Part shown: positions 20,090-31,311 of the stretch, one piece after another
How the letters are laid out: the number at the start of each line of letters is the position of its first letter
How positions within the stretch are numbered: position 1 is the stretch's first letter
Origin: Streptomyces sp. SW4
GTDB taxonomy: Bacteria > Actinomycetota > Actinomycetes > Streptomycetales > Streptomycetaceae
NCBI GenBank assembly: GCA_003248315.1
Contig: QKWM01000004.1
Span: 620,001-684,000 of the forward strand
Reading direction: 5' to 3'
DNA: 64,000 nucleotides
The notes under the pieces: generated by a model
Seen by the model: the letters and a program-made list of their open reading frames with translations, nothing else
Told to the model about the DNA's origin: nothing
The model's database searches: none
Made by a program: the position numbers and the translations under genes

Positions 20090-21150
20090 GACTTGACCCA
20101 GTCGTCACGGTGCTCGGCGATCTTCGCCGGGTCCAGGGTCCGGGGGTTGTCGACGGCCGGCGCGTACTCGGTGAACTCGGCGGGCAGCTTCGCGTCCTTC
20201 ACCACCGGGTGGACGAACATGTTCAGCGGCAGGTCCTCCTGGAACTTCCGGCTGACCAGGAAGTCGATGAGCGCCTTGCCGCCCTCGGGGTTCTTCGCGT
20301 TGCTCAGCAGCCCGGCGAACTCGGTCTGCCGGAAGCAGGTGCCGGTGGCGACGCCGGTGGGCGCCGTCTCGGGCTTGGGGTCGGCGTAGATCACCTCGAC
20401 GGGCGGGGAGGAGGCGTAGGAGACGACCAGCGGTCGGTCGCCGCCGGCCTGCTTGCCGCCGGCCGAGCCGGAGAACTCCTCGTTGTACGCCTGCTCCCAG
20501 CCGTCGACGACCTTCACGCCGTTGGCGCGGAGCTTCTTCCAGTAGTCCTGCCAGCCGGTGTCCCCGTACTCGGCGGCGGTGCCGAGCAGGAAGCCGAGGC
20601 CGGGCGAGGAGGTGGCGGCGTTCTCGGTGACGAGGAGGTTCTTGTACTCGGGCCTGGTCAGGTCGTCGAAGGAGTCGGGCGGGGTCAGCTTGTGCTTGCT
20701 GAAGTACGCCTTGTCGTAGTTGACGCAGATGTCGCCGTAGTCGACGGGCGTGACCCGGTGCCGGTCGTCGGCCTGGAAGGAGGCGTCGACGCGGTCCAGG
20801 CCCTCGGCCTCGTACGGCTGGAAGAGGCCGTTGTCCAGCGCCCGGGACAGCAGGGTGTTGTCGACGCCGAAGAAGACGTCGCCCTGCGGGTTGTCCTTGG
20901 TGAGGATCGCCTTGTTGACGGCCTGGCCGGCGTCGCCGTCCTCCAGGACCCGGACCTTGTAGCCCGAGGCCTTCTCGAACGCGGCGATGACGTCCTTCGA
21001 GGCGGCCCACGAGTCGTGGCTGACGAGGGTGACGGTCCGGGTGTCGCCGGAGCCCTGCCCGCCGTCCTCGGACGACCCGCACGCGGCGAGACCGCCGGCC
21101 ATGCCGAGGGCGGCGACCGCCGCCGCGAGGCGCCTGGTGGTGTTGCTCAC
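20065..21150 (-). CDS. thiB: Thiamine ABC transporter substrate-binding lipoprotein (ThiB-like)
   Basis: 361-residue lipoprotein with a lipobox GGLAACG (Cys about residue 24) behind a short signal peptide. Family motifs: VTLVSHDSWAASKDVIAAFE, GDVFFGVDNTLLSRALDNGL, DYGDICVNYDKAYF, PEYKNLLVTENAATSSPGLGF and FRQTEFAGLLSNAKNPEGGKALIDFL, matching the ThiB/TbpA group. GTG 21150 has AGGAGGAATCA just upstream. The reading frame is intact. A TPP riboswitch in its leader strongly supports thiamine, TMP or TPP uptake. Confidence 0.92.
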   Translation of the reverse strand: MSNTTRRLAAAVAALGMAGGLAACGSSEDGGQGSGDTRTVTLVSHDSWAASKDVIAAFEKASGYKVRVLEDGDAGQAVNKAILTKDNPQGDVFFGVDNTLLSRALDNGLFQPYEAEGLDRVDASFQADDRHRVTPVDYGDICVNYDKAYFSKHKLTPPDSFDDLTRPEYKNLLVTENAATSSPGLGFLLGTAAEYGDTGWQDYWKKLRANGVKVVDGWEQAYNEEFSGSAGGKQAGGDRPLVVSYASSPPVEVIYADPKPETAPTGVATGTCFRQTEFAGLLSNAKNPEGGKALIDFLVSRKFQEDLPLNMFVHPVVKDAKLPAEFTEYAPAVDNPRTLDPAKIAEHRDDWVKSWTSLVLK

Positions 21151-21243
21151 TGATTCCTCCTGGGTGACCAGGAGAAGACGCGGCCCTGCCCGGAACCCCT
21201 GGCGGGACCCGGGCAGGGCGCAACAGCTCGAGTGGTGACCGAT

Positions 21244-21325
21244 CTCCCTACCCAGAATGACCTGGGCCAGGTTCGGAGGGTCTGCGGCCGGTGCCGCACT
21301 CTCAGCGCTGTGGCGCTCCCCTGTC
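21244..21325 (-). promoter_or_regulatory. TPP riboswitch (thi box)
   Basis: On the minus strand the leader of thiB reads through the conserved THI-box elements in order: GACAGGGGAGC (P1/P2 5' side), CTGAGAGTGCGG, CCGCAGACCCTCCGAACCTG, then CCAGGTCATTCTGGGTAGGGAG. These match the CUGAGA and ACCCUxxGAACCUG core of thiamine pyrophosphate aptamers. It ends about 90 bases ahead of the thiB start codon, leaving room for a translational-control helix, the usual mode in high-GC Gram-positives. Bound TPP is expected to reduce transporter synthesis. Confidence 0.93.
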
Positions 21326-21409
21326 GGAATGCTTCGTACGTGGTGGATACGACGAGGATGATGACGATATGGGTGATATGAACGATGTGAAGTTGTTCCG
21401 CCGGTCAGA

Positions 21410-22516
21410 TTACCGCTCGCTGGCGGCGAGCTGACCACAGGCCCCGTCGATCTCCTGTCCACGGGTGTCCCGGATCGTGACCGGCACACCGTGGGCGGCG
21501 ATGGCCTCGACGAACGCCTTCTCGTCCTCGGGCCGCGAGGCGGTCCACTTGGAGCCGGGCGTCGGGTTGAGCGGGATGAGGTTGACGTGCACCGGCTTGC
21601 CCTTGAGCAGCCGCCCGAGGCGGTCGCCGCGCCAGGCCTGGTCGTTGATGTCCCGGATCAGCGCGTACTCGATGGACAGCCGCCGCCCGGACTTGGCGCT
21701 GTACTCGAACCCGGCGTCCAGCACCTCGCGGACCTTCCACCGCGTGTTCACGGGCACGAGGGTGTCGCGCAGCTCGTCGTCGGGCGCGTGCAGCGAGATC
21801 GCCAGGCGGCACTTGAAGCCCTCGTCGGCGAACCGGTGGATCGCCGGGACGAGCCCGACCGTCGACACGGTGATCCCGCGCTGCGACAGCCCGAGACCGT
21901 CGGGCTCGGGGTCGGTGAGCCGGCGGATGGCGCCGACGACCCGGTTGTAGTTGGCGAGGGGCTCGCCCATGCCCATGAAGACGATGTTGGACAGCCGCGC
22001 CGGCCCGCCGGGCACCTCGCCGTCCCTGAGCGCCCGCATGCCGTCCACGATCTGGTGGACGATCTCGGCGGTCGACAGATTCCGGTCCAGCCCCGCCTGC
22101 CCGGTGGCGCAGAACGGGCAGTTCATGCCGCACCCCGCCTGGGAGCTGATGCACATGGTGACCCGGTCCGGGTACCGCATCAGCACCGACTCCACGAGCG
22201 TGCCGTCGAACAGCTTCCACAGCGTCTTGCGGGTGGTGCCCTGGTCGGTCGACAGATGCCGCACCACGGTCATCAGCTCGGGGAGCAGCGCGTCGCGCAG
22301 CTTGCCGCGCGCGGCGGCCGGGATGTCGGTCCACTGCTCCGGATCGTGCGCGTACCGCGCGAAGTAGTGCTGCGAGAGCTGCTTGGCGCGAAACGGCTTC
22401 TCACCGATCGCGACGACCGCCTCCTTGCGCTCGGCGGGCGAGAGATCGGCAAGATGCCGCGGCGGCTTCTTGGCTCCGCGCGGCGCGACGAATGTAAGTT
22501 CTCCGGGCTTAGGCAT
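21410..22516 (-). CDS. rlmN: 23S rRNA/tRNA (adenine-C2)-methyltransferase RlmN
   Basis: 368-residue radical-SAM methyltransferase that methylates A2503 of 23S rRNA and A37 of some tRNAs. The [4Fe-4S] motif CGMNCPFC gives Cys 129, 133 and 136; [12 protein letters not shown] is the GxGEP SAM-binding segment; a C-terminal conserved Cys lies about residue 360 (DGACGQLA). The N-terminal helical domain has [21 protein letters not shown]. Start ATG 22516 ([14 protein letters not shown]). Intact frame. The Cfr-like resistance enzyme is a relative, but length and context favour the housekeeping gene. Confidence 0.95.
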   Translation of the reverse strand: MPKPGELTFVAPRGAKKPPRHLADLSPAERKEAVVAIGEKPFRAKQLSQHYFARYAHDPEQWTDIPAAARGKLRDALLPELMTVVRHLSTDQGTTRKTLWKLFDGTLVESVLMRYPDRVTMCISSQAGCGMNCPFCATGQAGLDRNLSTAEIVHQIVDGMRALRDGEVPGGPARLSNIVFMGMGEPLANYNRVVGAIRRLTDPEPDGLGLSQRGITVSTVGLVPAIHRFADEGFKCRLAISLHAPDDELRDTLVPVNTRWKVREVLDAGFEYSAKSGRRLSIEYALIRDINDQAWRGDRLGRLLKGKPVHVNLIPLNPTPGSKWTASRPEDEKAFVEAIAAHGVPVTIRDTRGQEIDGACGQLAASER

Positions 22517-22748
22517 GACTCGTCCAGTGTCGCAGATCGATTGCGCGCACCCGCCCGGTCACCGGCGCGCAGCGGCGTGGGTCACGGGAGATGTTGTCCA
22601 GGAAGTCGAGGACGGTCTGGACGATGCGGTTCCTGCGCCGGTGCGCCGGGGTGCAGTACCGCCGCAGGCGCCAGCGCCGGCGTGGCTGCGGGACCGGTGT
22701 TCCGCACCAGTCGCACGGCCACGTCCGCTGTCCGCGTCCCCCGCTCAT
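22509..22748 (-). CDS. Small Cys/Arg-rich putative zinc-binding protein
   Basis: 79 codons from ATG 22748, overlapping the rlmN start by 8 nt. It contains [10 protein letters not shown] and [10 protein letters not shown], a CxxC ... C ... H arrangement typical of a zinc ribbon, on a very basic background, and ends with [12 protein letters not shown]. The Cys/His spacing resembles tiny zinc-ribbon proteins that follow rlmN in some streptomycetes. An in-frame ATG at 22805 would lengthen it. Low GC-independent evidence, so this could be a spurious frame; codon positions with conserved Cys pairs argue for a real gene. Confidence 0.5.
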   Translation of the reverse strand: MSGGRGQRTWPCDWCGTPVPQPRRRWRLRRYCTPAHRRRNRIVQTVLDFLDNISRDPRRCAPVTGRVRAIDLRHWTSHA

Positions 22749-22928
22749 CCACGCCCCCGTGTTCCGCCCGCTTCTTCCGCACCACGGCCGCTTCTCCCGC
22801 TCCACGGCCGCTTCTTCCGCTCCACGGCCGCCCTGCCGCCGATGACGACGTCCCGCTGCGCCGGTGTCATGGCGCAGGCCCGCGTGCCTCCGGGGTCGCG
22901 GGCCTGCCTCGTGGGGTTCGCAGGGCCG

Positions 22929-24067
22929 TCAGCCGGAGCCCACGAAGAGGACCAGGAGCAGCCACACCACCGGTGCCGTGGGCAGCAGCGAGTCCAGGCG
23001 GTCCATGATGCCGCCGTGGCCCGGCAGCAGCGTGCCCATGTCCTTGATGCCGAGGTCGCGCTTGATCATCGACTCGCCGAGGTCGCCGAGCGTGGCGCTG
23101 GCCGCGACCGCGAGGCCGAGGAGCAGGCCCTGCCACCAGGCGCCGTCGTCGATCAGGAACTGCATGCACAGCGCGCCCGCCGCCATCGCGAAGGCGACCG
23201 CGCCGAGCAGGCCCTCGCGGGTCTTGCCGGGGCTGATGCGCGGGGCGAGCTTGGTCCTGCCGAAGCGCCAGCCGACGGCGTACGCGCCCGTGTCGCTGAC
23301 CACGGTCAGCAGCAGGAAGGTCAGCACCCGCCACGGGCCGTCGTCCGCGGTCAGCATCAGGGCGACGAACGTGGCGAGGAACGGCACGTAGAAGGCCGCG
23401 AACAGGCCCGCGGTGACGTCTCTCAGATAGTTCTCGGGCGGTTCGGTCATCCGCCAGACCAGCACCGCCAGCGCCGTCAGCGCCATGGCGACCCAGGCGC
23501 CCTCGGCGCCCCGCACGTATCCGGCGACCACCATCGCGGCGCCGCCCAGCGCCAGCGGGACCAGCGGCGCCCTGATGCCCTTGCGCTCCCGGAGCCGCTT
23601 GGTCAGCTCCCACAGGCCCACGACGACCGCGACCGCGATCACGCCGACGAACACGGCCTTGACGACGAACAGCGACGCGACGATCACCACGCCGAGTCCG
23701 ACGCCGACCCCTATCGCGGCGCCCAGGTCCCGTCCCGCGCTCTTCTTCTGCGGCGCCGGCTGCGGCGCGGGCGCCGGCTGCGAGGCCTCGGGCATGGGCT
23801 CCGGTTTCTGCGGCGCCGCCGGATACGGCTGCGCCGCCGGGGTCGGCTCGTCTCGGAACGCGGGGCCGCCCGGCCGAGCGGCCCCCCGGTCCTCATCCTG
23901 GTCTCCGCCGTGTTCGGGTACGTCGGGCACGATGGGCATGGGGCGAGTCTGCTGCGCGTAGTGCGCATCGTACGCGGGACCCGCCGGGGCAGCCCCCTGG
24001 ACAGGCCCCTGGTCGGACGGCCCCCAGTACCCGGTCTGCGGCGGCGCCCCCAGGAAGAGTCGTTCAT
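22929..24067 (-). CDS. cdsA: Phosphatidate cytidylyltransferase, one frameshift
   Basis: Makes CDP-diacylglycerol from phosphatidic acid and CTP at the membrane. A Pro/Gln-rich cytoplasmic leader of about 110 residues precedes eight or so membrane segments; the signature is near the end: GDLGESMIKRDLGIKDMGTL then LPGHGGIMDRLDSLL, matching the CDS motif with its metal-binding Asp/Lys. The natural start is ATG 24067 (MNDSSWG...), overlapping the frr stop by one base; a G missing near 24048 makes the frame appear to begin at 23939. Part of the frr-cdsA pair downstream of pyrH. Confidence 0.93.
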
Positions 24068-24624
24068 CAGACCTCGAGCAGCTCCGCTTCCTTGTGCTTC
24101 AGGAGCTCGTCCACCTGGGCGACGTACTTGGCGGTGGTGTCGTCGAGCTCCTTCTCCGCACGGCGGCCCTCGTCCTCACCGACCTCGCCGTCCTTGATCA
24201 GCTTGTCGATGGCGTCCTTGGCCTTGCGGCGCACGGAGCGGATGGACACCTTGGCGTCCTCGCCCTTGCCCTTGGCGACCTTGATGTACTCGCGGCGGCG
24301 CTCCTCGGTCAGCTCGGGGAACACCACCCGGATGATGTTGCCGTCGTTGCTCGGGTTGACGCCCAGGTCGGAGTCGCGGATCGCCTGCTCGATGTTGCGC
24401 AGCGCGCTCTTGTCGAAGGGCGTGACCACGGCCATGCGCGGCTCGGGCACGGAGAACGAGGCCAGCTGGTTGATCGGCGTCAGCGCACCGTAGTAGTCGG
24501 CCACGATCTTGTTGAACATCGCCGGGTGCGCACGACCGGTGCGGATCGCGGCGAAGTCCTCCTTGGCGACCACGACGGCCTTCTCCATCTTCTCCTCGGC
24601 CTCGAGGAGGGTCTCTTCGATCAC
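24067..24624 (-). CDS. frr: Ribosome recycling factor
   Basis: 185 residues. Splits post-termination ribosomes with EF-G. Typical sequence blocks: [80 protein letters not shown] and the C-terminal helix [20 protein letters not shown]. Tandem GTG codons at 24627 and 24624; the second is better spaced from the GGAG. Its stop overlaps the cdsA start (TGATG), suggesting coupled translation. Confidence 0.96.
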   Translation of the reverse strand: MIEETLLEAEEKMEKAVVVAKEDFAAIRTGRAHPAMFNKIVADYYGALTPINQLASFSVPEPRMAVVTPFDKSALRNIEQAIRDSDLGVNPSNDGNIIRVVFPELTEERRREYIKVAKGKGEDAKVSIRSVRRKAKDAIDKLIKDGEVGEDEGRRAEKELDDTTAKYVAQVDELLKHKEAELLEV

Positions 24625-24765
24625 CACTTGCTCCTGCGTGTCTTGAGTAGGCCCGGCTGCGGTTCCTTGTCGGGGCGGCGGCCGGCTGCGTCGCGTCTTC
24701 TTCCTGCACGGTTCCCGACCGGCAGGACATTGTCCATCCCTCGGCCGGGCAACGTGGTCTTCCGG

Positions 24766-25689
<924 letters not shown>

Positions 25690-25722
25690 CTACCGGGGTC
25701 GTGCGTCCGTCGCGGTACGGAC

Positions 25723-26558
25723 TCAGATGCCGACCTTGATGCGCGTGAAGCGCTTCAGGGTGACACCGGCCTCGTCCAGCACCTTCTGGACGGACTTCTT
25801 GTTGTCCAGCGCGTACGGCTGGCCGAGCAGCGTGGCGTCCTTGAAGAAGCCGTTGAGGCGACCCTCGACGATCTTCGGCAGGGCGGCCTCGGGCTTGCCC
25901 TCGGCGCGGGTGGTCTCCTCGGCGATGCGGCGCTCGTTCTCGACGACCTCGGCCGGGATGTCGTCCTTGGAGAGGTACTGCGGCGCGAAGGCGGCGATGT
26001 GCTGTGCGACGCCCTTGGCGACCTCGGCGTTCGGCTTGTCCAGCTCGACGAGGACACCGATCTGCGGGGCAGGTCGGGCATCGTACGGTGCATGTACGCG
26101 GTGACGTAGCCGTCGGCGAACTGCGCGAAGCGGTCCAGGACGATCTTCTCGCCCAGGTTGGCGTTGGCCTCGTCCACGTACGCCTGGACGGTCTTGCCGG
26201 GCTCGATCTCGGAGGCGAGCAGGGCCTCGAGGTCGGCCGGGGCGGCCTTGGCGACGTGCTCGGCGATGGTCTTGGCCACGGCCTGGAACTTGTCACCCTT
26301 GGCGACGAAGTCCGTCTCGCACTTCAGCTCGACGAGGACACCGGAGGAGTTGTCGTCGGCGATGATCGAGACGACCGCGCCGTTCTCGGCGGAGCGGCCC
26401 TCGCGCTTGGCGACGCCCTTCTGGCCCTTGATGCGGAGCGCCTCGACGGCCTTCTCGACGTTGCCCTCGGCCTCGTCCAGCGCCTTCTTGCAGTCCATCA
26501 TGCCGGCGCCGGTGAGCTCGCGGAGCTTCTTGACGTCGGCGGCGGTGTAGTTCGCCAT
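25723..26558 (-). CDS. tsf: Translation elongation factor Ts, one frameshift
   Basis: Nucleotide exchange factor for EF-Tu, 278 residues when repaired. N-terminal UBA-like motif [21 protein letters not shown] and core [20 protein letters not shown] are diagnostic; the C-terminal end [18 protein letters not shown] is in the other frame. A single G missing near 26068 splits the frame just after MHRTMPDLP. The gene is essential, so this break is almost certainly a sequence error. It follows rpsB after a hairpin at 26697-26759. Confidence 0.95.
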
Positions 26559-26696
26559 GAGTCAGTGAATCTTTCTCGAAGTCTGAAGGTTCGAAGATCG
26601 GCGGGTGCGGGGATCCGCACATCCCGTACGGGGGGCGGGCCTCCGGCGATCCATGTGTAGCGGTGGATCTCCGACGCGCCGCTGACCTACGGGTGA

Positions 26697-26759
26697 ACGG
26701 CGGGAGCGGACTTCACCACGCCCTGGGGCGCCATGAGGTGGAGTACCCGCTCCCGCCGT
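26697..26759 (-). terminator. Hairpin between rpsB and tsf
   Basis: A 13-bp perfect stem ACGGCGGGAGCGG (26697-26709) pairs with 26747-26759 around a 37-base loop that contains a second small stem (CACC/GGTG). Located 20 bases past the rpsB stop; probably an attenuator setting the rpsB:tsf ratio. Confidence 0.7.
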
Positions 26760-26781
26760 CATCGCTGACGCTGAGGGGCGG

Positions 26782-27639
26782 TCAGGCCTGCTCGCCCTCG
26801 GCGGCCGGGGCCTCGGCGGGAGCCTCGGCCGGCTTCTCGGCCTCGGCGGCGGGAGCCTCCTCGGCCTTCTTCTCGCCCTCGAGCAGGTCGCGCTCCCACT
26901 CGGCGAGCGGCTCGCCCGCGGCCTTCTCACCCTTGCCCTCGGCGGCGCCGGAGCGGGCGATGAGGCCCTCGGCGACGGCGTCGGCGATCACACGGGTGAG
27001 CAGGGTGACGGAGCGGATCGCGTCGTCGTTGCCCGGGATCTTGTAGTCGACCTCGTCGGGGTCGCAGTTGGTGTCGAGGATGGCGACGACCGGGATGTTG
27101 AGCTTCCGGGCCTCGCCGACCGCGATGTGCTCCTTCTTGGTGTCCACGATCCAGACGGCGCTGGGCACCTTCTGCATCTCGCGGATACCACCGAGGGTCT
27201 TCTCCAGCTTGGCCTTCTCGCGCGAGAGCACGAGAAGCTCCTTCTTGGTCAGACCGGACGCGGCGACGTCCTCGAAGTCGATCTGCTCGAGCTCCTTGAG
27301 GCGCTGCAGACGCTTGTAGACGGTCGAGAAGTTGGTGAGCATGCCGCCCAGCCAGCGCTGGTTGACGTAGGGCATGCCGACGCGGGTGGCCTGCTCGGCG
27401 ATGGCCTCCTGCGCCTGCTTCTTGGTGCCGACGAACATGACCGTGCCGCCGTGGGCGACGGTCTCCTTGACGAACTCGTAGGCGCGGTCGATGTACGACA
27501 GCGACTGGAGCAGGTCGATGATGTAGATGCCGTTGCGCTCGGTGAAGATGAAGCGCTTCATCTTCGGGTTCCAACGGCGGGTCTGGTGACCGAAGTGGAC
27601 GCCGCTCTCCAGCAGCTCCCGCATCGTGACGACGGCCAT
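26782..27639 (-). CDS. rpsB: 30S ribosomal protein S2
   Basis: 285 residues. Core S2 sequences: [76 protein letters not shown] and [20 protein letters not shown]. The C-terminal tail of about 45 residues is an Ala/Glu/Pro-rich acidic extension typical of actinobacteria. ATG 27639 has AAGGAGATA upstream. Intact. First gene of the rpsB-tsf-pyrH-frr-cdsA block. Confidence 0.97.
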   Translation of the reverse strand: MAVVTMRELLESGVHFGHQTRRWNPKMKRFIFTERNGIYIIDLLQSLSYIDRAYEFVKETVAHGGTVMFVGTKKQAQEAIAEQATRVGMPYVNQRWLGGMLTNFSTVYKRLQRLKELEQIDFEDVAASGLTKKELLVLSREKAKLEKTLGGIREMQKVPSAVWIVDTKKEHIAVGEARKLNIPVVAILDTNCDPDEVDYKIPGNDDAIRSVTLLTRVIADAVAEGLIARSGAAEGKGEKAAGEPLAEWERDLLEGEKKAEEAPAAEAEKPAEAPAEAPAAEGEQA

Positions 27640-27910
27640 GGCCGTATCTCCTTGTGTTTCTCGGTTGTGCCGCGCGAGCCGGACGGCTCCCGCGCCTGAC
27701 GCCCGCGATGCGCCGTGCCGCGAGGGACCGAGGGGCGCTGATACGGACCGGTGAGGGCCTCGTATCGGGGCGTGCGAAGTCGACCCGGTGGCCCGGGTCG
27801 CCACCAGAAGTGTACGGGACCCGCGGAGCCCCGGGTGACGCCGCTGTCCACAACCGGCGGGTTGTCCACAGGTCACGGCGGGATCCGGCCGGATGCGGGA
27901 CGGTTCCGGC

Positions 27911-28613
27911 ATGCGAGCGAGGCGATGCCTGAGGGCGTACGGGTGGCTGGTCGGGTGGCTGGTGGTGCTGGTGCTGGCGCCGGCCCCGCCCGTGCTGGTG
28001 CTGGGCGCGCCCGCGCCGCCGGCACAGACGCGGGGGCCGTGCCGGCGGCGGCCGTCGTCGGCGACCCGTCCCCGGATCCGCCGCCGGTGCCGGCCGGGGC
28101 CCGTCCCCGGGTCCTGCGGGGCAGGACGGTGACCGGTCCCCGGGTCCGCCGGTGCCGGCCGTCGGGCGGGTCTGGCCGGCCGGCGGGCCGTCCGCCGTCG
28201 TCCGCGGCTGGGACCCGCCGGCCACGCCCTACGGTCCGGGTCACCGCGGAGTCGATCTGGCGGCCGCGCCGGGCACGCCGGTACGGGCGGTGGCGACGGG
28301 CCGGGTGTCGTTCGCGGGGCCGGTGGCGGGCCGGGGCGTCGTCTCGGTGGAGCTGCCGGACACGGGCGACCCGCTCCTGCGGACCACGTACAGCCCGGTG
28401 CGGGCGTCCGTGCGGAAGGGGGAGGAGGTGCGGGCGGGCGAGATCATCGGCACCGTGCAGGCCACGGGCGCTCACTGCCCGTCGTCGTGCCTGCACTGGG
28501 GGCTGCTGCGCGGGGACGCCTACCTCGACCCGCTGTCGCTCCTGCCGCCCTGGCTGCTCAACGGCGGCCCGTCGAGACTCCTGCCGGTACGGGGCGTACC
28601 GCTGCCCGGCTGA
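27911..28613 (+). CDS. Exported M23-family (LytM-like) protein, two frameshifts
   Basis: About 235 residues. A signal peptide or membrane anchor ([20 protein letters not shown]) is followed by an Ala/Pro-rich linker and an M23 domain: [21 protein letters not shown] contains the HxxxD zinc motif and [13 protein letters not shown] the second motif, in which the first His of HxH is replaced by Cys. It may therefore be a non-catalytic peptidoglycan-binding or amidase-activating LytM protein. Frame breaks near 28030 and 28130. ATG 27911 chosen as start of the leader. Divergent from rpsB with about 270 bases of promoter DNA between them, in which I see no other feature. Confidence 0.75.
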
Positions 28614-28737
28614 CCCGACGCCTCACCGCGCGGCCGACCGGGCCGCCCGAGGCCTCCCGGTCACCGCCAGTGCCGTCAGTGCCACCAGCGCCGCCGGCAC
28701 CGACGCACCGCTGCACCGACGCACCGACGCACCGCCG

Positions 28738-29325
28738 TCACCCCCGCACGCCCCGCAGCGCCATCGCCACGGCCGCCTCCGCCACCGCGTCCGGCTCCTC
28801 GGCGCCCAGCTCGATCCGCCGGACGGCCGCGTCGACGACGCCCTGGAGCAGCATCGCCGCCAGCCGGGGCTCTCCGTGCCCCATCTCCCCCAGCGCCTCG
28901 ACGATCATCGCCACGAGCCCGCCGTGCGCCGCGCGGATCTTCTCCCGGGCGCCGGCGTCCAGCTCGCTGGCCGAGATGGCGACCACGGCCCGGTGGCGCC
29001 GGTCCCCGACCAGCTCCAGCTGCTTGCGCACGTACGCCTCGACCTTGTCCTCCGGCCGGACGGCCGCGGCCATCGCCGCCTCGACCTCGGCGGCCCAGAC
29101 CGGGAAGTCGACCGCGCAGAGTTCCTCGACGACCGCTGCCCGCGACCGGAAGTACTCGTACACGGACGACCGCGCCAGGCCCGTCCGCTCGGCGAGCGCG
29201 GGGAAGGTCAGCGCCTCCGTCCCGCCCTCGGACAGCAGGGAGCGTGCCGCGTCCAGCAGGGCGGCACGCTGCATCGACCGGTGCTCGGCCACGGAGGCCG
29301 CTCGAATCCTTGGCACGTCGACCAC
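28738..29325 (-). CDS. TetR-family transcriptional regulator
   Basis: 195 residues. N-terminal TetR helix-turn-helix: [20 protein letters not shown] then [21 protein letters not shown] (residues about 20-60); the C-terminal region is an all-helical ligand-binding/dimer domain with no recognisable specificity. GTG/ATG start at 29325 ([11 protein letters not shown]). Located downstream of whiG in the same orientation, separated by about 110 bases. The target is unknown; a divergent or adjacent gene is usual, but here the neighbours on the other side converge. Confidence 0.88.
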   Translation of the reverse strand: MVDVPRIRAASVAEHRSMQRAALLDAARSLLSEGGTEALTFPALAERTGLARSSVYEYFRSRAAVVEELCAVDFPVWAAEVEAAMAAAVRPEDKVEAYVRKQLELVGDRRHRAVVAISASELDAGAREKIRAAHGGLVAMIVEALGEMGHGEPRLAAMLLQGVVDAAVRRIELGAEEPDAVAEAAVAMALRGVRG

Positions 29326-29439
29326 TTTACGGACGCGTCCCCGGCGACGGGAGGGACTCCGGCTCCACCGCGCCGTCCCGCAACGGCCTCGCCCGCCCCG
29401 GCGCCCGCAGCCGGCCCGCCCACGCCGGGCCCCGCCCCG

Positions 29440-30279
29440 TCAGCGGCCGAACCCGGCCAGCTTCGCCCGGAGCTGCAGTACCGACTTGGTGTGGATCTGG
29501 CTGACCCGGCTCTCGGTGACCCCAGGACGTTGCCGATCTCGGCGAGGGTGAGGCCCTCGTAGTAGTACAGCGTGACGACGGTCTTCTCCCGGTCGGGCAG
29601 GGTGTTGATCGCCCGTGCCAGGAACCGCCGCAGCTCCCGGTCCTCGGCCACCTCCACCGGATTGTCGGCGGCGGTGTCCTCCAGGGTGTCCATGACGCTG
29701 AGGCCGTCCCCGCCCTCGCCGCCGACGTGCAGCAACTCCTCCAGCGCCACCACGTTCGCCAGCGACAACTGGCTGAAGACCGCGTGCAGTTCGTCCACCG
29801 CGATGCCCATCTCGGCGGCCACCTCGCTCTCCGAGGGGGTCCGCCGCAGCCGGGCCTCCAGCGTCGCGTAGGCCCGCTCCACGTTGCGCGCCTTCTGCCG
29901 CACGGACCGCGGGATCCAGTCCAGCGCCCGCAGCTCGTCGATCATGGCGCCGCGGATCCGGGTGATCGCGTACGTCTCGAACTTGATCTCCCGGTCGATG
30001 TCGAACTTCTCGATCGCGTCGATCAGCCCGAACACCCCGGAGGAGACGAAGTCGGCCTGCTCGACATTGGGCGGCAGCCCCACGCTGACCCGGCCGGCCA
30101 CGTACTTCACCAGGGGCGAGTAGTGCAGGATCAGCTGCTCCCGCAGCCGCTCGTCCCCGTCGTCTTGTACGACCGCCACAGCTCGTCGAGCGTCGAGGGG
30201 GCGGGCGGCCGCACGCTGCCACCGTCACGGGCGGCTGGGGAAAGGCCGCCCGGTCGGGCCCGGAGGTGTGCTGGGGCAT
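29440..30279 (-). CDS. whiG: Sporulation sigma factor WhiG, three frameshifts
   Basis: FliA-like RNA polymerase sigma factor that starts aerial hyphae on the path to sporulation in Streptomyces. Region 2: [40 protein letters not shown] and [20 protein letters not shown]. Region 4: [20 protein letters not shown], then AEIGNVLG, with [20 protein letters not shown] in the other frame. ATG 30279 gives [14 protein letters not shown], the known WhiG beginning. Bases are missing near 30242, 30160 and 29522. About 279 residues when repaired, as expected. In this genome it lies just beyond the 3' remnant of the interrupted dprA. Confidence 0.94.
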
Positions 30280-30558
30280 TCGTCGCCTTGTGCCGTTCTG
30301 CCGTTCTGCCGTGTTGTGGTGCTGTCCGCGCGTTGTCGGTCCGATGTCTGGTTGGTGCCTGTCTGCAAGGGGCCCTCGTGAGCGTAGCGTGAGTGGACAG
30401 TCGCGGTGCGCGAAGAAATGGCGGTCACCCGGTACGGGACGCGGTCCTCGACGCGTCCCGCCCCGGCGAGGTGATCGCTGTGAGTGATCACTCGAATACC
30501 CCAACTGCGGGAATTCCCAAGGGCGTCGGGGTTCCCCCGGACGGCCGAACACGCTCGG
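30280..30558. other. whiG upstream region with CTGCCGTT repeats
   Basis: 279 bases between the whiG start and the dprA stop. It is AT-richer than its surroundings, with a short tandem run of TGCCGTT(C/G) at about 30293-30320 and the segment GTGAGCGTAGCGTGAGTGG further upstream. It probably contains the whiG promoter, but I see no confident -10/-35 pair and no open reading frame. Confidence 0.4.
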
Positions 30559-31240
30559 TCAGCACGGGCCGCGTCCCCCGCGAAGCGACATCAACGCCTG
30601 GCGTGTCAACTTCCAGCCGTCGCCGTGTCGTTCGACGTAACCGAGTGCTCGAAGCTCGTACAGTCTCGCGACCGCGTCCTCGGGCGTGGTCTGGGCGCGG
30701 CGCGCGGTCTCGGCGACCTCGGCGGTCCCGCGCCCCGGCAGGGCGGCCAGCACCTGGCGGGCGCGGGGTGCCAGCAGGTCGGCGGGGAGCACCGGGCCGC
30801 GCCGGTCGGGAGCGAGCTCGCCCATCGCGCCGACCAGCTCCACGACCTCCGCGGCGTCGGTGACGAGGACCGCCTCGCCGCGCAGCAGCTCGTGCACGCC
30901 GGCCGACCGCGAGCTGGTCGCGGGACCGGGCACGCCCATGGTGTGCCGGCCCAGCCGCTGCGCCGCCCGCGCCGTGACGAGCGAGCCGCTGCGCAGAGCG
31001 GCCTCGACGACCACGGTGCCGCGGGTCAGCGCGGCGATGACCCGGTTGCGCAGGATGAACCGGCTGGGCGTCGGATGGTCCCCGGCGGCAGTTCCCGAGC
31101 ACCAGTCCCTGCTCCGCGATCCGGCCGATCAGCTCGGTGTGGCCGCGCGGATAGGGCCGGTCGACGCCGCACGCGAGGACGGCGACGGTGGCGCCGCCGG
31201 CCGCGAGGGCGCCCCGGTGGGCGGCGCCGTCGATGCCGTA
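30559..31240 (-). pseudogene. dprA: dprA 3' fragment (DNA processing protein A), separated by element insertion
   Basis: C-terminal two-thirds of DprA, the protein that loads RecA on single-stranded DNA during transformation. It begins exactly at the element boundary with YGIDGAAHRGALAAGG, the second half of the Rossmann-like SGGAYGID motif, continues with VAVLACGVDRPYPRGHTELI and VVVEAALRSGSLVTARAAQR, and ends in a winged-helix DML1-like domain (YELRALGYVERHGDGW). Besides the interruption it has base losses near 31095 and 31083, matching the general error pattern. No start codon or ribosome site lies at its 5' edge, so it is presumably not translated as a separate protein. Together with 38537-39027 it makes one complete gene. 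Confidence 0.93.
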
Positions 31241-31270
31241 GGTTCTTCCGCCAGCGCCTCGGGGCTGCTG

Positions 31271-31288
31271 GCCTGGTATCCGACCAGG
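31271..31288. repeat. Inverted repeat near left end of element
   Basis: CCTGGT and ACCAGG flank a 5-6 base spacer about 30 bases inside the left end of the element. Position and symmetry suit a recombinase arm or core-type binding site; this is inferred from location only. Confidence 0.35.
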
Positions 31289-31311
31289 TCATCACTAACG
31301 GATGCAGCTCA

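Noticed and set aside
26590..26640. Possible tRNA-like GTTCGAA segment
   Set aside because: The surrounding sequence does not fold into a cloverleaf and lacks an acceptor stem; no tRNA or rRNA gene was found anywhere in the window.
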